From positions 1 through 12,820 of the forward strand of contig JALWTJ010000450.1 in assembly GCA_027082895.1 (NCBI GenBank): 12,820 nt of DNA. The letters are read 5' to 3'. Positions within the stretch are counted from its first letter, which is position 1; each line of letters begins with the position of its first letter. Both the position numbers and the translations under genes were made by a program. The DNA comes from Hyphomicrobiales bacterium. GTDB taxonomy: Bacteria; Pseudomonadota; Alphaproteobacteria; Rhizobiales; Devosiaceae. Below are positions 6,535 to 12,820 of this stretch, piece by piece. The notes under the pieces are model-generated. The model was given only the letters and a program-made list of their open reading frames with translations, was not told where the DNA came from and ran no database searches.

Positions 6535-6729
6535 ATGAAAGCGCTTTCGGCACGGGACGCCAAGTATAACTTTGGCCGGATGATCGACCTTGCCCGCTCG
6601 GAACCCTTGGTGGTTGAAAAACATGGCCGCCCTGTAGTTGTTGTGCTGGCTGTTGAAGAATTCGAAAAACTGAGCGGGAAGCGTGTTCCCGGATCTCAAA
6701 ACGGGGGAAGAAATAATGGCCGGGAATAA
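6535..6729 (+). CDS. Phd/YefM-family antitoxin-like protein, no toxin partner
   Basis: This is a 64-residue protein. It has the Phd/YefM N-terminal DNA-binding fold: MKALSARDAKYNFGRMIDLA followed by EPLVVEKHGRPVVVVLAVEEFEKL, where the 'v.i.khGrpvavlvs..ey..l' pattern is diagnostic. In classical systems the N-terminus represses the promoter and the C-terminal tail neutralises a RelE, Doc or PIN toxin. Here the tail (about 48-64) is short, polar and glycine/asparagine-rich. The next gene is not a toxin but hsdM, whose start lies inside this gene (14-base overlap). The ATG at 6535 is used because GGGGAGG sits 7 bases upstream; an ATG at 6529 is too close to it. It is likely cotranscribed with the restriction genes and may act as their repressor. 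Confidence 0.8.
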   Translation: MKALSARDAKYNFGRMIDLARSEPLVVEKHGRPVVVVLAVEEFEKLSGKRVPGSQNGGRNNGRE

Positions 6730-8251
6730 CAACGCCCCGCTGGGTTTCGAGGCCGACCTGTTCAAGGCCGCCGACAAGCTGCGCGGCAATATGGAGCCGT
6801 CCGATTACAAACATATTGCGCTGGGTCTGATCTTTCTCAAACATATCTCCGACAGTTTCGAGGCCAAGCACGCGGAGCTGATCGCCGAATACCCCGAAGG
6901 GGCGGAGGACCCGGACGAATACCTTGCCGATAACATCTTCTGGGTCCCGAAAGAGGCCCGCTGGTCGCACCTGCAAGCCAGCGCCCGCCAGCCCAGCATC
7001 GGCAAGATTATTGACGACGCCATGCTGGCCATCGAAAAGGTCAACCCGTCGCTCAAAGGCGTTCTGCCCAAAGAATATGCCCGCCCCGCGCTCAGCGCTA
7101 TCATGCTGGGCGAGCTGATCGACCTGATCGCCAATATCAAGCTGGAAAATGACAAATCCCGCGACGTGCTGGGCCGCGTCTATGAATATTTCCTCGGCCA
7201 GTTCGCCGGTTCCGAGGGCAAGCGCGGCGGCGAGTTTTACACCCCGCGCTCCGTAGTCAAAACCATGGTCGAGATGCTGCAACCCTACAGGGGCCGCGTT
7301 TATGACCCCTGCTGCGGTTCGGGCGGCATGTTCGTGCAATCAGAACGCTTTGTCAAAACCCACGAGGGCCGCGTGGGCGACATCGCCATTTACGGGCAAG
7401 AGAGCAACCACACCACCTGGCGGCTGTGCCGGATGAACCTTGCGGTGCGCGGCATTGATGCCGAGATCAAGTGGAACTCTGACGGCTCCTTTCATAAGGA
7501 CGAGCTGCCCGACCTGCGCGCCGACTACACCCTCGCCAATCCGCCGTTCAACATTTCCGACTGGGGCGGCGAGCGGCTGCGCGAGGATGTGCGCTGGAAA
7601 TACGGGGTGCCGCCTGCGGGCAATGCCAACTTTGCCTGGCTGCAACATATCCTGCATCACCTTGCGCCTTCCGGCACGGCAGGGGTGGTGCTGGCCAATG
7701 GCTCCATGTCCTCCACCCAGTCGGGCGAGGGCGAGATCAGGAAGGCGATGATCGAGGGCGAAGTGATCGACTGCATGATCGCCCTGCCGGGGCAGCTCTT
7801 CTACTCCACCCAAATTCCGGTCTGCCTGTGGTTCTTGGCCAAGGACAAATCAAACGGCGTGGCGCGGGATAAGAAACTGCGCGACCGGCGCGGCGAGATT
7901 CTGTTCATCGACGCCCGCAAGCTCGGCCATATGGTGGACCGCACGCGGCGCGAGTTCTCGGACGCCGACATCGCGCAGATCGCCGATACCTATCATGCGT
8001 GGCGCGAGGGCGAGGGATACGCGGATGTGGCAGGCTTCTGCAAATCCGCCACGTTGGAGGAGGTCCGCGCCAACGGCCATGTGCTGACCCCGGGCCGCTA
8101 TGTGGGCGTGGAAGCCGCCGAGGAAGACGCCACGCCCTTTCCCGAACGTTTTGCCGCGTTGCAGGCGGAACTGGAGGAACAGTTCGCCGAGGGCGAGCGG
8201 CTGACGGCGGTTATCCGCGAGCGGTTGGCGGGGGTGGTGGTTGATGGGTGA
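6716..8251 (+). CDS. hsdM: Type I restriction-modification system methyltransferase subunit HsdM
   Basis: This 511-residue subunit transfers a methyl group from S-adenosylmethionine to adenine N6 in the recognition sequence, as part of the M2S1 methylase and the R2M2S1 restriction complex. The HsdM N-terminal helical domain occupies about 10-150 (FEADLFKAADKLRGNMEPSD, then FLKHISDSFE). The methylase core follows from GGEFYTPRSVVKTMVEML. AdoMet-binding motif I is DPCCGSGGMF at 197-206 and catalytic motif IV is NPPF at 275-278; both are intact. Length is normal for the family. The ATG at 6716 follows GGGGGAAG and overlaps the end of the Phd gene. The stop codon overlaps hsdS by 8 bases, which is typical of translational coupling. 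Confidence 0.97.
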   Translation: MAGNNNAPLGFEADLFKAADKLRGNMEPSDYKHIALGLIFLKHISDSFEAKHAELIAEYPEGAEDPDEYLADNIFWVPKEARWSHLQASARQPSIGKIIDDAMLAIEKVNPSLKGVLPKEYARPALSAIMLGELIDLIANIKLENDKSRDVLGRVYEYFLGQFAGSEGKRGGEFYTPRSVVKTMVEMLQPYRGRVYDPCCGSGGMFVQSERFVKTHEGRVGDIAIYGQESNHTTWRLCRMNLAVRGIDAEIKWNSDGSFHKDELPDLRADYTLANPPFNISDWGGERLREDVRWKYGVPPAGNANFAWLQHILHHLAPSGTAGVVLANGSMSSTQSGEGEIRKAMIEGEVIDCMIALPGQLFYSTQIPVCLWFLAKDKSNGVARDKKLRDRRGEILFIDARKLGHMVDRTRREFSDADIAQIADTYHAWREGEGYADVAGFCKSATLEEVRANGHVLTPGRYVGVEAAEEDATPFPERFAALQAELEEQFAEGERLTAVIRERLAGVVVDG

Positions 8252-9467
8252 GTGGAGACCCTCGACATGGGGCAATGAAATCAGCCTTGAATACGGCAAA
8301 GCCATTCGCGGCTACAGGGATACGGTTGCACCTTTCCGCGTTTATGGAACGAATGGGCCAGTCGGCTGGGCAGAAACTCCACTTGCACCGGGACCAGGGG
8401 TTATTCTTGGGCGAAAAGGCGCATATCGTGGTGTGCATTTTTCGCCTGACCCATTTTTCGTCATTGACACCGCCTATTACGTGAAGCCCAAGACCGACGA
8501 GTTGGATATGCGTTGGCTTTACTACGCCATCATCTTCCACAAGTTGGGTGAAATCGATGATGGTTCACCGATCCCGTCGACCACGCGGGCTGCGGTATAC
8601 GTTCGCGACGTAGATATCCCCCCACTCCCCGAACAACGCGCCATTGCTGCTGTCCTCTCCGCCCTTGACGACAAGATCGAGCTGAATCGGCGGATGAATG
8701 CGACGCTGGAGCGGCAGGCGCGGGCGCTGTTTGCCGACTGGTTCGTCCATTTCGGCCCCACCCGCGCCAAGGCGGCAAACCAGCCCCCCTACCTCCCCCC
8801 CGAAACCTGGTCCCTCTTCCCCGACCGGCTGGATGACAAGGGCGTGCCGGAGGGGTGGGAGGTGTCCGAGATTGGCAAGGAAGCAAAAGTTGTGGGCGGA
8901 TCAACCCCCAGCACAAAAGAACCGCGTTTCTGGGGCGGCGGTATTCACTGGACAACGCCCAAGGATTTGTCGGCTTTGAAATCGCCTGTTCTGTTTGAAA
9001 CCAACCGCACGATCACCAAGGCGGGCTTGGAAAAGATCAGTTCGGGGCTTCTACCCGTCGGAACCGTGCTTTTGTCCTCGCGTGCGCCAATTGGATATGT
9101 TGCGATTGCGGCAATTCCTGTTGCCGTGAACCAAGGGTATATCGCGCTGCGCTGCGAAGGTCGTTTGTCGAATATCTACGTCTGGCTTTGGCTGCACGAA
9201 AACATGGAAGCGATCAAAGGCAACGCCAACGGCTCGACCTTTCAGGAAATCAGCAAGAAGAACTTCCGCCCGCTGCCAGTTGTCGTTCCATCCGAAAACG
9301 CAATGAACGCCTTTAATGAAATGGTGATGCCCCTGTATGAGCGCATCGAGAAAAACGAACTCGAATCCCGCACCCTCGCCAAGACCCGCAACTTGCTGCT
9401 GCCCAAGCTCATGTCCGGCGAAATCCGCGTGCGCGAGGCCGAAAAACAAATCGGGGAGGTGGGGTGA
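8244..9467 (+). CDS. hsdS: Type I restriction-modification system specificity subunit HsdS
   Basis: This 407-residue protein chooses the bipartite DNA target of the complex. It has the usual two-fold layout. Target-recognition domain 1 covers about 5-125 and ends in the characteristic VYVRDVDIPPLPEQRAI junction. A helical spacer follows at about 130-170 (LDDKIELNRRMNATLERQA). Target-recognition domain 2 is at about 205-350 (VPEGWEVSEIGKEAKVVGGS onward). A second helical spacer closes with LESRTLAKTRNLLLPKLMSG. Each domain reads one half of the target and the spacers set the gap. The second domain has little similarity to the first, so the two half-sites probably differ. The ATG at 8244 lies inside the hsdM end. 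The stop TGA shares its final A with the next start codon. Confidence 0.95.
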   Translation: MGEWRPSTWGNEISLEYGKAIRGYRDTVAPFRVYGTNGPVGWAETPLAPGPGVILGRKGAYRGVHFSPDPFFVIDTAYYVKPKTDELDMRWLYYAIIFHKLGEIDDGSPIPSTTRAAVYVRDVDIPPLPEQRAIAAVLSALDDKIELNRRMNATLERQARALFADWFVHFGPTRAKAANQPPYLPPETWSLFPDRLDDKGVPEGWEVSEIGKEAKVVGGSTPSTKEPRFWGGGIHWTTPKDLSALKSPVLFETNRTITKAGLEKISSGLLPVGTVLLSSRAPIGYVAIAAIPVAVNQGYIALRCEGRLSNIYVWLWLHENMEAIKGNANGSTFQEISKKNFRPLPVVVPSENAMNAFNEMVMPLYERIEKNELESRTLAKTRNLLLPKLMSGEIRVREAEKQIGEVG

Positions 9468-10645
9468 TGCTTCAAAACATTGCGCCTGACAGAAAACGTT
9501 CAAAAGCAGGAAGTTTAACGGGTAAGGAAAAAAGGTATGCCAAGACTCTTCTAGACAAAAAATATGCAGTGCAAGATATTGCATTTATAATCAACCAAGG
9601 AAGGGAAAAGACGGTAAATCAATCAGTCATACAGTCTCTGGTGGGTGATAAATGCATAAAGACTGTAGATGATAAAGAGCTGGATAAATTTTTGAAAATC
9701 CAGTCGTCCTATGATCCGAAAACACTTTTAAACCCCTTCAAGGATGAGCGACTCATCAGGGCGCGGGAAGCGATGATGGCGGCTGTTCAGATTTTTAATA
9801 GTCCAACAATTGTTTTTAAAACAGAGATTTTTTGTGTGCTGGCTAACATTGCCTGGACATATCTTTTGCATGAAAAATTAGAAAGAACAAAAAAAGGATC
9901 AAGTATACTTAATAATGGAAATTCCGTGACTGTCGGAGGAACTTTGAATAAGCAAAGTTGCCCTATCAAAAATGAAGCAGTGAAGGAAAATTTAAGAAAA
10001 CTCATTAAAATCAGAGATGCCGTTGAGCACACTTATTTTGTGGGTGGGGAGGAATGTTTTGGGGCGCTGTTTCAAGCTTGCTGCATAAATTTTGATAAAC
10101 ACATGACAGAATGGTTTGGGCAACATATATCTTTGTCTGAAAAGCTGTCTTTGGCCCTCCAGTTTGTTCGCTTGCAAAAAGCGCAAATTATTGAGATTGA
10201 GAAAAGCGATTTACCCGAAAAAATCAGAGCGATAAGTAAAGAAATCCAAGACAGCAATTTTGCAACGGACAATGCTTTCCAGCTGAAGGTATATTATACG
10301 ACTGAAGCGACTTCCAAAACCAATGCTGACCTGCACAAGTTGCTAAGCAGTGAATCTGGGGTAGCTACGGGTAAAGAGGTCATTAAGAAAGTCAGCCGCG
10401 AAAAAATTACACAAAAGCAATTATTGGAATTAGTTCATGAAAAAGGGTTCAAAAAATTTACTTCCACAGACCACATAAATTTTTGGAAAACAAATTGGGA
10501 AACAGCAGCAATAAGAAATAAAAAAGCAGGCGAATTTGGTGAAGTTTTTAACGGTTGGGGGTGGTATAAAGACAAGTGGTTGCCTGTTGTTTTAAAACAC
10601 TGCAAAGATAGCGGGGATAAATATAAATGGCCCGCGCGCCCGTAA
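9467..10645 (+). CDS. DUF3644-like protein with HEPN-type Rx4H motif, candidate RNase effector
   Basis: This is a 392-residue protein of unproven function. The N-terminal 60 residues look like a small helical DNA-binding region (SLTGKEKRYAKTLL...YAVQDIAFIINQGREKTVN). The centre, about 98-235, resembles DUF3644 proteins: REAMMAAVQIFNSPTIVFKT, then an IAWTYLLH helix, then RDAVEH at 183-188. Rx4H with an acidic residue after the arginine is the active-site signature of HEPN ribonucleases. The C-terminal part (about 300-392) has a Trp-rich WGWYKDKWLPVVL segment I cannot assign. The gene is strikingly AT-rich: two 60-base lines count 35% and 38% G+C, against 67% for one in hsdM. The change falls at the gene's edges, suggesting transfer as a cassette. 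GGAGGT precedes the ATG and the start overlaps hsdS by one base. The family call is from memory of the pattern; RNase activity is inferred. Confidence 0.7.
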   Translation: MLQNIAPDRKRSKAGSLTGKEKRYAKTLLDKKYAVQDIAFIINQGREKTVNQSVIQSLVGDKCIKTVDDKELDKFLKIQSSYDPKTLLNPFKDERLIRAREAMMAAVQIFNSPTIVFKTEIFCVLANIAWTYLLHEKLERTKKGSSILNNGNSVTVGGTLNKQSCPIKNEAVKENLRKLIKIRDAVEHTYFVGGEECFGALFQACCINFDKHMTEWFGQHISLSEKLSLALQFVRLQKAQIIEIEKSDLPEKIRAISKEIQDSNFATDNAFQLKVYYTTEATSKTNADLHKLLSSESGVATGKEVIKKVSREKITQKQLLELVHEKGFKKFTSTDHINFWKTNWETAAIRNKKAGEFGEVFNGWGWYKDKWLPVVLKHCKDSGDKYKWPARP

Positions 10646-11781
10646 AACCAAAGATGTTGCACTGGGCGCTTGAGCGTGCCGGGATGGCACCGGACGACCT
10701 GCAGGCACGGTTTGCCAAATTGCCGGAATGGCTGGAGGGCGAGGTTCAGCCGACACTGAAACAGTTGGAGAATTTCGCCAGGGCCGTTCATGTTCCGATT
10801 GGCTATCTGTTTTTGCATGAGCCGCCGGAAGAGCCATTGCCAATCCCGGACTTTCGCACGCTTGAAGGGCAGCAGCTGAAGCGTCCCAGCCCGAACCTTT
10901 TGGACATGATCTATGCCTGCCAGGAACGCCAGAACTGGTATGCCGAATTTGCCCGCCTCAATCGGGATCTTGAGCTGGATTTCGTCGGGAGTGTAACAAC
11001 AGCCACTTCGCCGCAAACAGTGGCCGGGAAAATTCGCGAACGGCTGGGTTTCAGTATCGAAGAACGCCGCGATTGCGCAACATGGACGGATGCCTTGCGG
11101 ATGTTCATTCAGCAAGCCGACCAGGCCGGTATTCTGGTGATGACCAGCGGGGTTGTTTTCAGCAACAACAAACGCCCTTTGAATGTGGACGAATTCCGGG
11201 GTTTTGCCCTAGTGGACCGCTTGGCACCTTTGGTGTTCATAAACGGGGCGGATTCCAAGTCCGCGCAAATGTTTACTCTGGCACATGAATTGGCCCATAT
11301 CTGGTTGGGTGCTTCGGCCCTGTCGAATGCAAGTGCGGCCCCTCTCGCAGGGTTCCGGCGCGAGGAGGTCTGGTGCAACAAGGTCGCGGCAGAACTGCTC
11401 GCACCGCTTGCGGCCGTGCGGGCCGAACTGCGCGGCGATGAACCACTCGAACAAACCGTCAGTCGCTTGGCCCGTCACTTCAAGGTCAGCACGCTGGTCA
11501 TTTTGCGCCGCCTGCTGGATGCGGGTGCTCTGGACCGGGCCGCATTCAATTCAGCATGGCGGGCGGAAATCCAGCGGTTGCAGGAAATCACGCAACGGTC
11601 TGCTGGCGGGGGGAATTTTTACAGAACCACATTGTCGCGCGTCAGTCACAGGTTCACGCGCGCATTGGTCGTCAGCACGCTGGAGGGACAAACTCTTTAT
11701 CGCGATGCATTCCGGATGCTCGGCGTAAAGAAAACCGAGACATTCAACAACCTCGGGCGGGAAGCCGGGGTGATGATGTGA
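10627..11781 (+). CDS. ImmA/IrrE-family metallopeptidase with N-terminal XRE-like helical region
   Basis: This 384-residue protein probably cleaves a repressor or partner protein in response to a signal, as ImmA and IrrE do. Residues 1-65 are helical and XRE-like (WALERAGMAPDDLQARFAKL, TLKQLENFARAVHVPIGYLF), a regulator-type DNA-binding region often fused to this peptidase family. The zinc site is intact: HELAH at 220-224 within FTLAHELAHIWLG. The downstream EEVWCNKVAAELLAP (246-260) supplies the usual third ligand and family signature. The C-terminal 120 residues are helical with no motif I can name. It overlaps the previous gene by 19 bases and its GTGA end overlaps the DUF4411 start by 4 bases, so the two are coupled. 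Base composition returns to near-genomic from about its start codon. Confidence 0.9.
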   Translation: MARAPVKPKMLHWALERAGMAPDDLQARFAKLPEWLEGEVQPTLKQLENFARAVHVPIGYLFLHEPPEEPLPIPDFRTLEGQQLKRPSPNLLDMIYACQERQNWYAEFARLNRDLELDFVGSVTTATSPQTVAGKIRERLGFSIEERRDCATWTDALRMFIQQADQAGILVMTSGVVFSNNKRPLNVDEFRGFALVDRLAPLVFINGADSKSAQMFTLAHELAHIWLGASALSNASAAPLAGFRREEVWCNKVAAELLAPLAAVRAELRGDEPLEQTVSRLARHFKVSTLVILRRLLDAGALDRAAFNSAWRAEIQRLQEITQRSAGGGNFYRTTLSRVSHRFTRALVVSTLEGQTLYRDAFRMLGVKKTETFNNLGREAGVMM

Positions 11782-12278
11782 CCCGATACCTGCTTGACGC
11801 CAATGTATTTATCCAGGCGAAGAACCTGCACTACGGTTTTGATTTCTGCCCTGCCTTTTGGGAATGGCTGAGTGTACAAAATGCTGCCGGAATTGTGGCC
11901 AGCGTTGAAAAGGTTGCAGATGAACTGGTTGCCGGAAATGACGAACTGACTGACTGGACAAAGGCGCAAGGCAAAACATTTTTCCTTCGTCCCGATGATT
12001 CCATTGTGCCAGCTCTTGCTACTGTCAGTGAATGGGCGAATGACCAGGAATATACGCCGGCGGCAGTGGGCACTTTCCTTCAAATTGCCGATTATTGGCT
12101 GGTGGCGCATGCCCTTGCTCATGAATGCATTGTTGTAACGCATGAAGTTCCTTCAGACGGCAAGCGCAGAATCAAGATTCCAAATGTATGCATTGGCTTG
12201 CATTTACATCGTGTCAGCTCGTACGAAATGTTGCGCCGGGAACAGGCAAAATTTGTTTTAGGCAAGGAGAGCAAATAA
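11778..12278 (+). CDS. DUF4411-family PIN-like protein, candidate toxin/nuclease
   Basis: This is a 166-residue PIN-fold protein. It opens with TRYLLDANVFIQAKNLHYGF and CPAFWEWL, the DUF4411 hallmark, and has the spaced acidic residues of PIN ribonucleases: Asp7, Glu49 in KVADEL and Asp105 in QIADYWLVAHAL, followed by the VVTHE strand. PIN proteins of this size are often metal-dependent RNases and toxins, though I know of no proven activity for DUF4411. The GTG start at 11778 overlaps the end of the ImmA/IrrE gene by 4 bases. Longer in-frame starts lie inside that gene and are not credible, because the DUF4411 N-terminus begins exactly at the GTG. The ImmA/IrrE protein is the likely partner that controls it. 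Confidence 0.85.
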   Translation: MTRYLLDANVFIQAKNLHYGFDFCPAFWEWLSVQNAAGIVASVEKVADELVAGNDELTDWTKAQGKTFFLRPDDSIVPALATVSEWANDQEYTPAAVGTFLQIADYWLVAHALAHECIVVTHEVPSDGKRRIKIPNVCIGLHLHRVSSYEMLRREQAKFVLGKESK

Positions 12279-12820
12279 TTGGTGGCCAGTTTTATTTCAG
12301 AAGATGATGTTGAAAAAATCCTGCTGGAGCAGTTTCAGGCGCTTGGCTATGCCAATCTGTCGGATAAGGTCATCGGCCCCGATGGCAGCGCGCCGGAGCG
12401 GGCATCTTATGGGGATGTGATCCTGCGCGGGCGGCTGGAGGATGCGGTGGCGCGGCTCAACCCGCATGTTCCGGTAGAAGCCCGCGAGGATGCGATCAAG
12501 CGGATCATCGGCGATGAAAGCCCGCATCTGATCGAGGAAAACCGCCGTTTGCATCGTGCCATTGTCGAGGGGCTGGATGTGGAGTTCCACGCGGAAGACG
12601 GCACCATTCGCGGCGACAAGGTGCTGTTGGTCGATTTTGACAATCCCGACAATAACGACTGGCTGGTGGTGGACCAGATGACCGTGATTGAACACGGCCA
12701 CAACCGCCGCCCCGATGTGGTGATGTTCCTCAACGGCTTGCCGCTGGCGGTGATCGAGTTGAAGAACCCCGGCACCGAGGCGGCCAACCTGCGGGCGGCC
12801 TATAACCAGCTCCAGACCTA
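12279..12820 (+). CDS. hsdR: Type I restriction endonuclease subunit HsdR (5' part, continues off the window)
   Basis: This is the ATP-driven DNA translocase and endonuclease of the restriction complex. Only the first 180 residues are visible of a protein usually near 1000. They form the N-terminal endonuclease domain. RRPDVVMFLNGLPLAVIELKNP carries the PD-(D/E)xK nuclease residues (Asp146, Glu160, Lys162), followed by the start of the QLQTY motif at the edge. The helicase motor lies beyond the window. The start is either TTG at 12279 or GTG at 12282. AAGGAG (12264-12269) is 9 bases from the TTG and 12 from the GTG, so I used the TTG. It abuts the DUF4411 stop codon, so it is the next gene of the same operon. 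Confidence 0.95.
   Translation, partial: MVASFISEDDVEKILLEQFQALGYANLSDKVIGPDGSAPERASYGDVILRGRLEDAVARLNPHVPVEAREDAIKRIIGDESPHLIEENRRLHRAIVEGLDVEFHAEDGTIRGDKVLLVDFDNPDNNDWLVVDQMTVIEHGHNRRPDVVMFLNGLPLAVIELKNPGTEAANLRAAYNQLQT

Larger units (their letters stand above)
6217..12820 (+). other. Putative defence island: type I restriction operon with accessory genes, next to tRNA-Ser
   Basis: Seven plus-strand genes (Phd-like, hsdM, hsdS, DUF3644-like, ImmA/IrrE, DUF4411, hsdR) overlap or abut without a break, downstream of a tRNA 3' end. Left of the tRNA the genes are housekeeping-like and read in both directions. No integrase, transposase or duplicated tRNA end is visible, so the island status and its outer limit are inferred. 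Confidence 0.55.

Noticed and set aside
6533..7339. 268-codon minus-strand frame opposite hsdM
   Set aside because: It is a shadow of the conserved hsdM reading frame.
11556..12278. Longer version of the DUF4411 gene starting inside the ImmA/IrrE gene
   Set aside because: The first 74 codons have no family similarity and lie within the other gene. The DUF4411 N-terminus begins exactly at the GTG at 11778.
6217..12820. Search for integrase, transposase or CRISPR array in the island
   Set aside because: None of the reading frames shows recombinase or transposase motifs, and there are no regularly spaced repeats.

Overview
The window looks chromosomal and alphaproteobacterial. Coding DNA is G+C-rich (one 60-base line of hsdM counts 67% G+C), with GGAG-type ribosome binding sites and short, tightly packed genes. 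Two copies of a palindromic repeat with a GAAAAGTGGGC...GTTTTCG core (3383-3480) resemble an intergenic repeat I associate with Hyphomicrobiales (rhizobia and relatives). The order is an inference; I cannot name a genus or species.

Left half (1-6126), ordinary chromosomal genes. A LacI-family regulator runs off the left edge on the minus strand. A small unrecognised lipoprotein (minus) is divergent from a secreted 5'-nucleotidase/metallophosphatase (plus) with an altered metal site. A terminator-like hairpin and the two palindromic repeats separate this gene from a convergent TauE/SafE permease (minus). The permease is divergent from a YfcG-type Nu-class glutathione S-transferase (plus), which converges on a DUF2147 exported protein (minus).

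Boundary (6127-6534). A complete tRNA-Ser(GCT) with encoded CCA points rightward. Then come about 320 bases without a gene, holding a perfect 10-4-10 inverted repeat and a small palindrome just ahead of the next gene.

Right half (6535-12820), a type I restriction-modification operon with cargo. The order is a Phd/YefM-type antitoxin gene without a toxin, hsdM, hsdS, an AT-rich gene for a DUF3644-like protein with an Rx4H (HEPN RNase-like) motif, an ImmA/IrrE-type metallopeptidase, a DUF4411 PIN-like protein, and the start of hsdR, which runs off the right edge. All genes are on the plus strand and either overlap by 1-19 bases or abut, so they are probably one transcript.

HsdM, HsdS and HsdR should form the modification/restriction complex. 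The three genes between hsdS and hsdR are not needed for restriction. Their position matches that of known R-linked genes such as prrC and rloC, whose nucleases act as a second line of defence. The most interesting proposal is therefore a composite defence operon: a restriction system carrying a candidate HEPN ribonuclease, a peptidase/PIN pair and a leading Phd-type protein that may be its controller. The tRNA may mark the insertion boundary of an island, but no integrase or second att site is visible.
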